Source: Gracilibacillus salitolerans
GTDB taxonomy: Bacteria > Bacillota > Bacilli > Bacillales > Amphibacillaceae
Length of the DNA stretch: 64,000 bases
Direction: 5' to 3'
NCBI RefSeq assembly: GCF_009650095.1
Contig: NZ_CP045915.1
Location: 2,046,001-2,110,000 of the forward strand
A model generated the notes under the pieces. It was not told the origin of the DNA, did no database searches, and was given only the letters and a program-made list of their open reading frames with translations. The translations under genes and the position numbers were made by a program. Shown in pieces: positions 8,682 through 17,709 of the stretch; position 1 is the first letter of the stretch, and each line of letters begins with the position of its first letter.

Positions 8682-9263
8682 ATGAAAAGGTATGTACTTT
8701 GTTTCTTTTTAGTTATGCTCATGTTCTTTGCTAGCTGTCAGGCGGAGGATCGCTCTCCGTTAGAAGTCCGTTTGTATAATCCGGATAATGATGCTGTGGG
8801 AACTGCTACGTTTAAAGAACAGGAAGATTTGGTAACTGTTCAAATTAAGGTGGAAGGTTTGGAACAAGGGTTGCATGGCGTACATATTCATGAATATGCT
8901 AAATGTGAAGGACCAGATTTTCAATCTGCCGGCAATCATTTTAATCCAGAAGGAAATGAACATGGACTCATGCATCCGGAGGGTGCTCATCTAGGTGATA
9001 TGCCAAATTTAGAAATAGAGGCAGACGGAACGGCAGATGTAGAACTTGAGCTTCCAGGGGCAACATTAATGGACGGAGATAAATCCTTATTAAGAGAAGA
9101 TGGAACCTCGATCATTATTCATGGAGGGCAGGATGATGGTGTTTCCCAACCTGCAGGTGATGCAGGTGACCGCGTTGTTTGTGGTGCCATATCTTTAGAT
9201 GAAGCAACAGATGATGACAAGCCAACTGATCCAACTGAATCTAATAAAAAAGAAGAGGAGTAA
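8682..9263 (+). CDS. sodC: Cu/Zn superoxide dismutase-like lipoprotein
   Basis: 193-residue lipoprotein: signal segment with lipobox FASC near residue 19, then a SodC domain (about residues 28-172) and an acidic/lysine tail. Metal-binding motifs are HGVHIHEYAKC, SAGNHFNPEGNEHG, EGAHLGDMPN and SIIIHGGQDD, and the structural disulfide partner plus active-site Arg are in GDRVVCGAI. By eye all copper histidines are kept, in contrast to the B. subtilis homologue YojM, which has lost ligands, so real dismutase activity at the outer membrane face is plausible. Its stop codon lies inside a terminator shared with the convergent patB gene. Confidence 0.92.
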   Translation: MKRYVLCFFLVMLMFFASCQAEDRSPLEVRLYNPDNDAVGTATFKEQEDLVTVQIKVEGLEQGLHGVHIHEYAKCEGPDFQSAGNHFNPEGNEHGLMHPEGAHLGDMPNLEIEADGTADVELELPGATLMDGDKSLLREDGTSIIIHGGQDDGVSQPAGDAGDRVVCGAISLDEATDDDKPTDPTESNKKEEE

Positions 9264-9288
9264 GCCTTCATTCGCTTACTCCTTTTTT
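9256..9288. terminator. Bidirectional terminator between sodC and patB
   Basis: AGGAGTAAGC and GCTTACTCCTTTTTT; the stem contains the sodC stop codon and the end of the convergent gene. Confidence 0.85.
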
Positions 9289-10454
9289 ACGTTTTCTAAC
9301 GCATTAATAATTCGGGTAGTACCTTCTTTTACTATATCTAATGGACATGCAATATTCATCCGCATAAAACCTATACCTTCTTCTCCAAATGAGGCCCCAT
9401 CATTTAATCCAACTTTGGCTTCTTTTTGTAAAAATTCTTTAAGTTCATCTTGTGAAAGGCCGAGTTTACGGAAATCAAGCCATATTAAATAGGTACCTTC
9501 TGGATGGAATACGTTCACTTTGGGATGATTAGCGAATGCGTTATCCACGTAATCGATATTTGTATGTAATTGGTCGAGTAATTGATCAAGCCATTCTCGC
9601 CCATTATTATAGGCTGCATCTAAAGCGGTAATTCCCATTGTATTTAAAATATGCATTCCTTGTTTATGAAAGGTCTTTTCCAATGCGTCTCTTTTCTCCT
9701 TATCTGGTACTATCCAATAGGAAACTTGTAGCCCTGCCAAGTTAAATGTTTTTGTAGGTGACATACAAGTAATAATCTGATCTGCCATGTCCTCGTCTAT
9801 TTTAGCGATTGGTATGTGCTTGTGTTGTTGATACACAAGGTCTGCATGGATTTCGTCCGCAAAAATCATCACATGATATTTTTTACAAAGTGCTACAATT
9901 TTCTCTAATTCTGCTTTGGTCCACACACGGCCAACCGGATTATGTGGGTTACAGAGAATAAATGCTTTAACTCCTTGTTGTAATTTAGATTCAAAATCAT
10001 CGAAATCAATCTCATATTTGTTTTCTTGAACAATCAGTTGATTTGTCACTAATTCACGGTCGTGTCTTTTTACGATATCGTAAAAAGGAGGGTATACAGG
10101 TGTCTGAATCAGAACTTTATCCCCTATGTCTGTGAAGGTTTGGATAGCCATATATAAGGTAGCGATCACACCTGGGCTGTATTGGATAGAGGTATTTTTC
10201 ACTTTCCAATCATGTTTGTATTCCAACCAATCAGTAATTGTGTCTTGAAGTGCATTATCGGTAAAGGTGTAGCCAAATACACCGTGTTTTGCACGTTCTG
10301 TTAACGCATCTTTTACAGCTGGTGGAACTTCAAAGTCCATATCTGCTACCCACATGGGTAAGACATCTTCCGATCCGTATAGCGCTTTGACTAGATCCCA
10401 TTTGACGGCCCTCGTGTTTCGTCTCTCAATTTGTTTATCAAAAGAAAATGTCAT
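9276..10454 (-). CDS. patB: PLP-dependent cystathionine beta-lyase / C-S lyase (PatB/MalY type)
   Basis: Fold-type I aminotransferase-like enzyme of 392 residues that splits C-S bonds of cystathionine or related thiols, giving pyruvate, ammonia and a thiol. The PLP lysine is in SPTKTFNLAGLQ; other family landmarks are LPMWVADMDFEVPP, NPHNPVGRVW and FADEIHADLVY. The start chosen is ATG 10454, preceded by AAGGGAG at 8 bases; the GTG at 10466 overlaps that site. Likely in methionine or sulfur metabolism. Confidence 0.92.
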   Translation of the reverse strand: MTFSFDKQIERRNTRAVKWDLVKALYGSEDVLPMWVADMDFEVPPAVKDALTERAKHGVFGYTFTDNALQDTITDWLEYKHDWKVKNTSIQYSPGVIATLYMAIQTFTDIGDKVLIQTPVYPPFYDIVKRHDRELVTNQLIVQENKYEIDFDDFESKLQQGVKAFILCNPHNPVGRVWTKAELEKIVALCKKYHVMIFADEIHADLVYQQHKHIPIAKIDEDMADQIITCMSPTKTFNLAGLQVSYWIVPDKEKRDALEKTFHKQGMHILNTMGITALDAAYNNGREWLDQLLDQLHTNIDYVDNAFANHPKVNVFHPEGTYLIWLDFRKLGLSQDELKEFLQKEAKVGLNDGASFGEEGIGFMRMNIACPLDIVKEGTTRIINALENVKKE

Positions 10455-10537
10455 ATCTTTTTGCACTCCCTTAATAACGTTTCTTGTTTTTTCTATTTAA
10501 TCATACCGCCCGCTCGAAGAAAAGTCTAATACTCGAC

Positions 10538-11365
10538 TTATTGGGAAAGTGGGACACTACTTCTGTTCCACTGACTAACAATCTTGGCGATCTGGTGAGG
10601 ATTTTCTTCCGAGAGAAGATGGCCTGCTTGGTCTAGGGTTGTTAGTGTTGCTTTTGGCAGGTATTTAATGAGTTCATATCCGATTTCGTAAGGGATAATT
10701 TCATCATTTTTTCCCCAGATAATATGGGCTGGGGTGTTAATAGTTGAGAGTGCTTGTTCAGATAAATCGCCTTGGTGATCGTTTAATATTTTTATAATAC
10801 ATGGATATATTTTTTTGTCGAGAAACGGTTTTTTATAGTGTTCCAACATTTCATCCGTGATGATGTTATCGTGATAAATGGAGTGTCTGAGCATTTCATA
10901 AACTCCTTTTCGCTTTAACAATCTTCTTGCAATAAAAGGAGATAATGGATTGTGGCAGATTGCTCTGGCCAACAATGGTGAATGTCTCATAAAGCTACAT
11001 GGTGCTATTAAATATAAAAGGTCAATATGATTAGGGTGTTTGTAAGCAAATCTCAAGGAAATTTGACCACCCATTGAATGACCGAGAAAAATGGCTTTGT
11101 CGATGGAGTGGTCGTCCATTATAAATTTGATGGCATCTACTATGTGATCATAGGAAAATAAACAAGTGTTGGATTTTTCACTTTCTCCAAATGGCGGAAT
11201 GTCAATAGAAATAATTTGGAAGTCTTTTTGTAATAATGGAATTAACTTTCGAAAGCAGTATGTTGAAGCTAAAAAACCATGTAGCATGATAATAGTAGGT
11301 TTAAGCGAATTCTTGTGAAAAGTAAAGCTGATAATATGTCCTTTATATGGGATTGTACTTTTCAT
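10538..11365 (-). CDS. Alpha/beta hydrolase
   Basis: Cytoplasmic hydrolase of about 275 residues with a complete catalytic triad: nucleophile in GHSMGGQ, aspartate in WGKNDEIIP, histidine in AGHLLSEENP. An oxyanion-type HGF motif (MLHGFLAS) is near residue 35. The start is ATG 11365 after AGTGAGG; a GTG 15 bases earlier is less well placed. Substrate cannot be told. It runs in the same direction as patB with a gap of about 80 bases in which patB may have its own promoter. Confidence 0.85.
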   Translation of the reverse strand: MKSTIPYKGHIISFTFHKNSLKPTIIMLHGFLASTYCFRKLIPLLQKDFQIISIDIPPFGESEKSNTCLFSYDHIVDAIKFIMDDHSIDKAIFLGHSMGGQISLRFAYKHPNHIDLLYLIAPCSFMRHSPLLARAICHNPLSPFIARRLLKRKGVYEMLRHSIYHDNIITDEMLEHYKKPFLDKKIYPCIIKILNDHQGDLSEQALSTINTPAHIIWGKNDEIIPYEIGYELIKYLPKATLTTLDQAGHLLSEENPHQIAKIVSQWNRSSVPLSQ

Positions 11366-11380
11366 ATGATGTAACCTCAC

Positions 11381-12043
11381 TTAAGGTATGATAGTAAAAA
11401 CGAACAAAACCGCCCCAGTCCTAGCCTGGATTATTTAATTCGACTGGGGGGGAAATATTTGCTTTGGATTTCCTGTCACTTTGTCCGAATAGTTACTCTA
11501 AGCTATGGAAATTCGACAAACTATAGGGTAGGATTAATGCGCCACGTCCTAGGCCAACGTCGACACTTGGTCGCCCTGCTCTGATACATGTGCTGAACGA
11601 ATGTGAGCGAGGAAGTTGAAGCCGTGGCTTAACTGCATAGTAGATATTACACTTGTGTCCTTGGTTGACAAGGAGTATTTTTCCGCAGCGGCGAGCTTAC
11701 ACTAAATTCTATAGAATTGGAAGGAAGTACACCCCTAAGGATTTCACTTCGTTAATCTATGTTGTGCATAAGTTTATATTTTCATTAATAAAAAAATAAG
11801 CAAAGCGACGGATCGCTTTGCTATCCAGGGGGAATACGAGAAAGTCTTACATAATTATAAATTGCCCATTTTTATATTTTTTAAACCTTTATTTTGATAA
11901 ATTTTAAATTTATATTTCTTCGGTAGTCTTTAATTAGGATGAGTTCAGCTTTCTTTTGCTATTTTTATCTTAAGTATGCTAACATTACTTAATGTTTAAA
12001 GAGTAATTAATCGGTAAGAAAATGTTTTAGAGGAGTTGGAAGT
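11381..12043. repeat. Gene-free region with a partial repeat of family 2 and two hairpins
   Basis: Contains a hairpin with arms CCCCAGTC and GACTGGGG (about 11412-11450) and a partial copy of repeat family 2 (about 11600-11745), recognisable by GAGGAAGTTGAAGCCGTG and GGAGTATTTTTCCGCAGC, which also occur at 18341-18386. A perfect hairpin AGCAAAGCGA/TCGCTTTGCT lies at 11799-11822. The last 200 bases are A/T-rich and should hold the yugI promoter, but no box is clear. No coding potential seen. Confidence 0.6.
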
Positions 12044-12394
12044 ATGTCAGATAAATTTCAAATAGGAGATGTGGTTGAAGGAGTAATCACAGGGGTTCAA
12101 CCTTATGGTGCATTCGTCTCTATCGATGAGGAAGTACAAGGTTTAGTTCATATATCTGAAGTTACAAACGGTTTTGTCAAAGATATTAACGATCATGTTA
12201 AAGAGGGAGACAAAGTAACCGTTAAAATAATTGAAGTTGATGAAAGTGAAAACAAATATGCATTATCAATCCGTGCGCTGCAGCCCGAAAGACAAGCAGA
12301 TCGCAATACAAATCCAATTTCAGAAAAAGAAGGAGAACACGGATTTAACACTCTGAAGGACAAGCTTAAAGAATGGATTAAACAATCTGAGTAA
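12044..12394 (+). CDS. yugI: S1-domain RNA-binding protein (YugI, general stress protein 13 type)
   Basis: 116-residue cytosolic protein with one N-terminal S1 domain (about residues 5-76: GDVVEGVITGVQPYGAFVSI, GLVHISEV, VKVKIIEVD) and a charged C-terminal tail. Relatives associate with ribosomes or polynucleotides; the exact role is not settled. GAGGAG lies 8 bases upstream of the ATG. It is followed by a strong terminator and stands next to pgi, the usual Bacillus neighbourhood. Confidence 0.9.
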   Translation: MSDKFQIGDVVEGVITGVQPYGAFVSIDEEVQGLVHISEVTNGFVKDINDHVKEGDKVTVKIIEVDESENKYALSIRALQPERQADRNTNPISEKEGEHGFNTLKDKLKEWIKQSE

Positions 12395-12396
12395 TA

Positions 12397-12436
12397 AAAC
12401 AAACCAACAACATCTCAGGGTTGTTGGTTTGTTTTA
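12397..12436 (+). terminator. Terminator after yugI
   Basis: Perfect 15-bp arms AAACAAACCAACAAC and GTTGTTGGTTTGTTT around an 8-base loop; the T tract runs into repeat family 1. Confidence 0.92.
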
Positions 12437-12588
12437 TCACGGTGCTAATCGTCCTTAAAACTTCCACTTCAAGGTTAAATCGAAGAAGCTAAGTGAGGAG
12501 ATCAGGTGAGTTAACACCCTGATCAGTTTTGCTTACCATCAGTAGGGGATAAAAATCCTGATATAGAAGTCTCGCTTTATATTTAATT
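12432..12588 (+). repeat. Interspersed repeat family 1, copy B (long form)
   Basis: Starts TTTTATCACGGTGCTAATCG and ends GAAGTCTCGCTTTATATTTA. The middle holds two hairpins: GATCAGGTGAGTTAACACCCTGATC, a stem around GTGAGTTAACAC, and a second around ATCAGTAGGGGATAAAAATCCTGAT. The same middle occurs in diverged form at 20050-20160. The rest of the gap up to pgi (12589-12740) shows nothing definite. Confidence 0.75.
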
Positions 12589-12740
12589 TTTGGCTATTCA
12601 TGAAAATAATACAAAATGCATAGTCAGAAATTTCCCTAAATTCAGAAGGTTTTTGAAAATCTCTTGTTGCATTGCTTGATTTAAGACGCAGGATTCGGTA
12701 CATTTAAATAGTGAGAATAATTATTGGAGGTTACAAAAAC

Positions 12741-14087
12741 ATGACACATGTACGCTTTGATTACGAGAAAGCACTAGCCTTTTTCGGGGAACATGAATTA
12801 GAGTACCTGAAAGAACCGGTAAAATTAGCACATGAAATGGTACATAACAAGACAGGTGCAGGGAATGATTTTTTAGGTTGGGTAGACCTTCCAACTGACT
12901 ATGACAAAGAAGAGTTTGCTAGAATTAAGAAATCGGCCGATAAAATCAAATCCGATTCCGACGTGCTATTAGTTGTAGGTATTGGTGGTTCTTACTTAGG
13001 TGCACGAGCAGCAATCGAAATGCTAAATCATTCTTTTTATAATGAATTAGCGAAAGAACAACGTAATACACCACAAGTTTTCTTTGTTGGTAATAGCATT
13101 AGCGCTCCGTATATCAATGATCTATTTGATGTATTAAAAGATAAAGATGTATCCGTAAATGTTATTTCGAAAAGTGGTACAACGACAGAACCAGCAATTG
13201 CTTTCCGTATTTTCCGTAAGTTCCTTGAGGAAAAATATGGTGTAGAAGAAGCGAAACAACGTATCTATGCGACAACTGATAAAGCAAAAGGTGCCCTAAA
13301 AACATTAGCAAATGAAGAAGGGTACGAAAGCTTCGTTATTCCAGATGATGTTGGAGGACGTTACTCTGTTCTTACAGCGGTAGGGTTATTACCAATTGCG
13401 GTAAGTGGAGTAGATATTGATGAAATGATGCAAGGTGCGCAAAAAGCTCAAGAAGAATTAAGTGAAGCAGACCTAGCGAAGAACCCTGCTTATCAATATG
13501 CTGCGGTTCGTAATGTCCTTTACAATAAAGGAAAAACGATTGAAATGCTTATTAATTATGAGCCAGCACTTCAATATTTCTCTGAATGGTGGAAGCAGCT
13601 TTACGGTGAAAGTGAAGGGAAAGATTTCAAAGGTATTTATCCATCTTCTGCTAACTTCTCAACTGATCTTCACTCATTAGGTCAGTATGTACAAGAGGGA
13701 CGCCGTGATATTTTTGAAACAGTACTTCACGTAGAAGAACCAAAATCAAATATCACCATTGAAAAGGAAGATCAGGATTTAGATGGATTAAATTATTTAG
13801 CTGGGGAAACACTGGACTTTGTTAACGAAAAGGCATTCCAGGGTACATTACTAGCACATACTGATGGTGAGGTACCGAACTTATTAGTACACCTTCCAAA
13901 ACTTGATGCATACACATTTGGATATGTCGTGTACTTTTTCGAAAAAGCTTGTGCGATCAGTGGATACTTATTAGGTGTGAATCCATTTGACCAGCCAGGT
14001 GTTGAAGCATATAAGAAAAATATGTTTGCCTTACTTGGTAAACCAGGTTTTGAAGAAGAAAAAGAAAAATTAGAAAAACGTCTGTAA
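12741..14087 (+). CDS. pgi: Glucose-6-phosphate isomerase
   Basis: Interconverts glucose-6-phosphate and fructose-6-phosphate in glycolysis; it is also the entry point of fructose-derived carbon into wall precursors. 448 residues from ATG 12741, which has GGAGG about 12 bases upstream; the in-frame start 30 bases earlier has no ribosome binding site. Signature motifs: [37 protein letters not shown] and the C-terminal [11 protein letters not shown] with the catalytic lysine. Length matches the Bacillus enzyme. Confidence 0.97.
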   Translation: MTHVRFDYEKALAFFGEHELEYLKEPVKLAHEMVHNKTGAGNDFLGWVDLPTDYDKEEFARIKKSADKIKSDSDVLLVVGIGGSYLGARAAIEMLNHSFYNELAKEQRNTPQVFFVGNSISAPYINDLFDVLKDKDVSVNVISKSGTTTEPAIAFRIFRKFLEEKYGVEEAKQRIYATTDKAKGALKTLANEEGYESFVIPDDVGGRYSVLTAVGLLPIAVSGVDIDEMMQGAQKAQEELSEADLAKNPAYQYAAVRNVLYNKGKTIEMLINYEPALQYFSEWWKQLYGESEGKDFKGIYPSSANFSTDLHSLGQYVQEGRRDIFETVLHVEEPKSNITIEKEDQDLDGLNYLAGETLDFVNEKAFQGTLLAHTDGEVPNLLVHLPKLDAYTFGYVVYFFEKACAISGYLLGVNPFDQPGVEAYKKNMFALLGKPGFEEEKEKLEKRL

Positions 14088-14096
14088 TGTTATGAA

Positions 14097-14474
14097 ATAG
14101 GCTGTCCTAAAGTAAGCGAACTTTTAAAGTGTACCCGTTGTAAAGGGCTTTTTAAAAAAAGACTATGCTACACTAAAAAGATGATTCCTGTATTGTACAG
14201 GGTTCATCTTTTTTAAATTCCACTGGTATCTGTAGTTGTTGTAATAAGTCATGTAACTCTTAATTTCACGCTTTAATTCAGCTAATGTTTCACAAGGCTT
14301 AATATATACTTCATCTTTGAAATGTCCAAAAAATGATTCCTGTGGAGCGTTATCCCAACAGTTTCCTCGTCTTGACATGGATTGGCATAAACCATATTTC
14401 TTAACCAACTTTTGAAAGAGTGGATTCGTATAGTGAAATCCTTGATCTGAATGGATGAAGGCTTCCTCTGCCAA
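14097..14474 (-). mobile_element. IS3-family relic: one end plus C-terminal transposase fragment
   Basis: The outer end (TGTCCTAAAGTAAGCGAAC, then AAAGTGTACCC and GACTATGCTACACTAAA) resembles ends found again at 16708-16840. Next to it a frame of 103 codons (14163-14474, minus strand) encodes only the C-terminal part of an IS3 OrfB, with HSDQGFHYTN and NAPQESFFGHFKDE (second D and the E of the DDE triad). The N-terminal half and the other end are missing here, so it is inactive. Confidence 0.85.
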
Positions 14475-14680
14475 CTATACTCTTCTGTTATTTTTCAACT
14501 TTAAAAGAGTATCTGTTTAGATTTTCAAAGTAACTTATTAGCCTTATTTGGAATCTGCTATGCTATTGGCTTTATCTACACAAAAGAAATATACATACAA
14601 GTATATGGATACACGATAAATTGCATTGATTGCAATAGGTAGAGAAAGGAGACTAACGAAGAAACAAATCCATATAAAAA

Positions 14681-14719
14681 TAAACCCTCTATTCTTTAGT
14701 AAGAATAGAAGGTTGTTTT
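14681..14719 (-). terminator. Terminator of the spore-coat gene
   Basis: On the minus strand CCTTCTATTCTT, ACTA loop, AAGAATAGAGG and then a T-rich tail, about 70 bases after the coat gene stop. The rest of 14475-14785 shows only A/T-rich sequence without genes. Confidence 0.75.
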
Positions 14720-14785
14720 GCTACCGGGACCCCTTATAGTAGTCTTAGCCTCTTCTTCTACGAGCAGCAGTACCGCTGCTATTCA

Positions 14786-15256
14786 TTACACTACAACTGT
14801 AGGATCAAAACATTGAACTGCACAGATACAGTCTAAATCAACTGTTATACACTGACCTGTTCTCGTTAATTCCAGATCACCACCTGCACCACAAACTTGG
14901 TTAAGTGGTACACAGCAGTTATCTCCTGTTTGAATTGCTCTTCCTGGGTTTGGTTCTAACAACTCTAGTGTTGCACAACAGTCATCTAATGCATTTATTC
15001 TAAAATAGACAGTGATAAAACAATCATTTTCAGGAAGGTCACCAAATGCAAATTGTACAGTATTCTTTTTTGTAATAAGAATAAAAGGGACTGTATTAAC
15101 TGTTTGGACTGGATTTACAAGAAACTGTGCACATCCTGAAGTACACCCATTTCCATTTGTATCATCTTGAGCATCCAAAATAAATTGAAGCACGTCACAA
15201 ACACAATTATTGTCACCAACATGATCTTTTTCAAAACTTACTTTTTTACTAGACAT
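14786..15256 (-). CDS. cotZ: Cysteine-rich spore coat/exosporium protein, CotY/CotZ/ExsY family
   Basis: 156-residue structural protein of the outer spore coat or crust; such proteins assemble into disulfide-linked lattices. Conserved family features: CVCDVLQFILDAQD, GCTSGCAQFL, the CFITVYFRINALDDCCATLELL segment and the C-terminal TGQCITVDLDCICAVQCFDP, about 15 cysteines in all. AAAGGAGGAG precedes the ATG. A truncated paralogue lies 1.2 kb away (16486-16710). Expression by SigK late in the mother cell is usual for the family; no promoter was verified. CotY, CotZ and ExsY cannot be told apart from one sequence. Confidence 0.9.
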   Translation of the reverse strand: MSSKKVSFEKDHVGDNNCVCDVLQFILDAQDDTNGNGCTSGCAQFLVNPVQTVNTVPFILITKKNTVQFAFGDLPENDCFITVYFRINALDDCCATLELLEPNPGRAIQTGDNCCVPLNQVCGAGGDLELTRTGQCITVDLDCICAVQCFDPTVVV

Positions 15257-15430
15257 CTTTTCTTCTCCTCCTTTCCTTACTATAATATGTAATAAATCTT
15301 AATATGAAATGGACAAATAGATTAAGAGAAATATGGATTTTCAATTAGTATTATTGAAATAAAAACTTTACGTTGTAAATTATTTCTTTTTAATTAATGG
15401 CAATGTTTTAGGAACCGCGTTGAAAATATA

Positions 15431-15864
15431 TTAAACATTTTTAGTAAAACAATATGATAACTTATCAAAATCTTTGGACTCATAAAAATAATGTGATTCT
15501 GTTCGTTGCAATCCGCTATTTAATATAAGTTGAGAAAGTCCTTTCTCTAAAGCATAATTTTCAGCATATTTAGGAAGTTTAGTTCCTATTCCTTTTTTTG
15601 AAAATTTTCTTGTACAGCAAGGCCATTAATTTTTAAGTATCCTATTTCGTATTCTAAAGCCATTGTTTGTACCACCGTAATAAAACCTACTTCCTTGTTT
15701 TCAAACAATGCGACAAATGTTTTGTAATTTTCATCTTTATTCATTCTTTCAAAACGTTCGGAAATATTTTCAGCATTAACATTGAGAGCTCCTAATTCAT
15801 TATTCCAATAACAAATAATACTTCAGAATAATCATTTGCTCTTATCACCAATTTCAATATCCAT
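15431..15864 (-). pseudogene. Broken GNAT-family N-acetyltransferase
   Basis: With a good ribosome binding site (GGAGGTTGC) and ATG, the minus strand reads MDIEIGD, then needs at least two frame changes near the start. It then gives NISERFERMNKDENYKTF, KEVGFITVVQTMALEYEIG and KINGLAVQENFQKKG, and after another shift in an A run (about 15590-15600) IGTKLPKYAENYALEKGLS and YFYESKDFDKLS to a stop. These are acetyl-CoA-binding GNAT motifs A and B. Several independent lesions make a true pseudogene more likely than a sequencing error. Confidence 0.8.
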
Positions 15865-16168
15865 ATGCAACCTCCAATAATATAAATCTTTACTTAGTCA
15901 TAATATATAATTCCATTAAGTTTCTCTCATAAAAATTCAACGAACTTTACAATAAATCCTCTTTCACTAAACTGCAGTTACTTTAAGTGTATATCTTCAC
16001 GATCAATAATCCAATTGTACATAATTAGTATAAATTCTGTATGATATGTAAAGAAAAAGGAGAGCCGTGGAATAGCGTTCCTTTAAAATAATTTAAATGA
16101 CTACGAAACTAGTCCAACCTCCTTTTTCTTATCTACATAAAGTAATAACAAGAAGGGGGATTGAAATT

Positions 16169-16312
16169 ATGTGTTGTCACGATCCATGTAAAAAGAAACA
16201 CAATCACTCACGTGATTGCTACTAGAAGATAGAGCATTGTCATGATAAAAGTCGAGATTTTGAGAAAAGTAAGAAGAAGCATAAAAAGAAGTTTGGTCAT
16301 TTTTGCAATTAA
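16169..16312 (+). pseudogene. Small Cys/His/Lys-rich spore-protein-like frame with one amber stop
   Basis: ATG with AGAAGGGGG upstream begins MCCHDPCKKKHNHSRDCY, then TAG (16223-16225), and the same frame goes on for 28 codons (KIEHCHDKSRDFEKSKKKHK...) to TAA at 16310. The composition (Cys, His, Lys, Ser) resembles small coat-associated proteins and it lies between two coat genes. A single stop breaks an otherwise coherent 47-codon frame. It could be a recent pseudogene, a short peptide, or read-through. Confidence 0.55.
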
Positions 16313-16485
16313 TACTAATGGCAATACGGCAAGCTAGGTTTAAGCGTCGGTGAGGAAATCAATGCTTAAACTTTCTCCTCCTATCTCTCAAGGAGTATCT
16401 GCTTATTTCAGTATGCGAAAGTTAAGTGATTAAGTAAGCGAAAAAACTCTTCCAGCTTAATATTGCTGGAAGAATGAAAGGATGA

Positions 16486-16710
16486 TTAAAAGACAGAAAT
16501 AGCAGGTAAGCAAGTAATAGCACAGAAGCATTTTAAGTCTACAGTAATATAGGTACCAGTACGTTGTAAGTCCTCAACTTTTTCGTTGTCAAGTTGTTCA
16601 CAAGGATCCCCACAAGTTGTATCATCGTTGTTAAATACTAATAGTTCTAATACTGCACAACAGTCATCCTCCACTTCAGTTACACGAAATATAAAGCTGT
16701 TAAAGCATCT
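16486..16710 (-). pseudogene. CotY/CotZ-family coat gene truncated by an IS end
   Basis: The frame reads RCFNSFIFRVTEVEDDCCAV, then LELLVFNNDD... and ends CFCAITCLPAISVF. It aligns with the last half of the intact coat protein at 14786-15256 (CFITVYFRINALDDCCATLE and CICAVQCFDP). Upstream of the first Cys the coding sequence stops abruptly at about 16708, exactly where IS-end sequence begins, so the 5' half is gone. The remaining frame could still be translated from GTG 16674 (62 residues), but no ribosome binding site is seen there. Confidence 0.8.
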
Positions 16711-16840
16711 AAAGTGTACCCTTTGTAAAGGACTTTTTAAAAAAAGACTATGCTACACTAAAATTAAAATGTACCCTATAGGTAGACTTTTTTTGAGTGT
16801 CTACTCTATAGGGTACATTTTATTTTGGGACAGACTCTTT
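16708..16840. mobile_element. Fused IS3-type ends (deletion remnant) with a large hairpin
   Basis: 16708-16762 repeats the left-end block of the relic at 14097 (AAAGTGTACCCTTTGTAAAG and GACTATGCTACACTAAA). It is joined to AAAATGTACCCTATAG-GTAGAC ... GTCTAC-T-CTATAGGGTACATTTT, a perfect 16+6-bp inverted repeat around a T-rich loop, followed by ATTTTGGGACAGACTC, the inverse of the TGTCC outer end. It is therefore both ends of an IS with the middle lost, inserted in a coat gene. Confidence 0.7.
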
Positions 16841-16934
16841 TTAAAAGGAAAAAAATATAAAAAAATGTGTACAAAATACATAAACCACGAAATAACTTTT
16901 TTGTGGATTTACTTTCTTCCATCCTGATTATAAA

Positions 16935-17062
16935 TGAGTGTTATGATACGCTTCGGCAAGATACTTCGCTTTCCATGGGCACAACCTTAGCCTCCTCACA
17001 AAGCAAACAACGCTTTCTTGCGGGGTCTTCGGACTCGTGCTGTTCCCACAGGAGTTATAATG
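16935..17062 (-). repeat. Diverged copy of repeat family 2
   Basis: CTTCGGCAAGATACTTCGCT, CCATGGGCACAACCTTAGCC and GCTGTTCCCACAGGAGT follow the order of CTGCGGAAAAATACTCCC, GGGGCGCGGCTTCAGC and GCTGTCCCCCAGGAGT in the copy at 28372-28492. It lies directly before the IS110 relic. Confidence 0.5.
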
Positions 17063-17165
17063 AACGAAACTAGCCCCTAATCGTAGTAACGTAGGTTAAC
17101 TTGGGTATAGAGTAGTAAAGAACAAAATCCTAAATCAGAGCTATAATACGAAAGGAGCTAGTAAC

Positions 17166-17709
17166 ATGAATTATAACACAAAATACGTAGGGTTAGATGT
17201 ATCAAAGGAAAAAATTGCAGTGGCCGTTGCGGATGAAGGACGTTCATGCACCGTTGATTCAAAAGCTCATGACATTACGAGGCATAGCGGTTATAACAGC
17301 TACTAGCTTGGCTGCAGAAATTGGGTCGTTTGGACGATTCCCTCAACCTAGTGGCTTTATGTCCTACACAGAATTAGTACCAAGTGAAAGTTCCAGTGGT
17401 GACGCACGAAGGTTAGAGGCAATCACCAAAACAGGAAACCGACATATTCGGAAGTTGTTAATTGAGGCTGCATGGAGTTATCGACATAAACCTGCCGTTG
17501 GTCGAGATTTGAAAAGAAGGCAAAATGGACAACCGACCAATATTTTAAGCATTTCATGGAAAGCTCAACATCGATTACACAAAAAATATTACCGGTTGAT
17601 GGGACGCGGGAAAGAAAGTGGAAAAGCCATTACGGCTGTCGCAAGAGAATTAGCAGGTTTTATCTGGGCTATAGCTAATGCACCTGGTGGTGAAGGGGAG
17701 TTGTCTTAG
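17166..17709 (+). pseudogene. IS110-family transposase with large internal deletion
   Basis: Starts after AAAGGAGC with MNYNTKYVGLDVSKEKIAVA, the DEDD-domain start of IS110 transposases (first Asp present). At about 17247 it jumps, in another frame, to the C-terminal Transposase_20 part (IQKLMTLRGIAVITATSLAA, TELVPSESSSGD, GNRHIRKLLIEAAW). Roughly half of a normal transposase is missing and the two parts are out of frame, so no active enzyme can be made. The sequence after it (17710 to about 18180) has no genes and may be the non-coding end of the same element. Confidence 0.85.
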
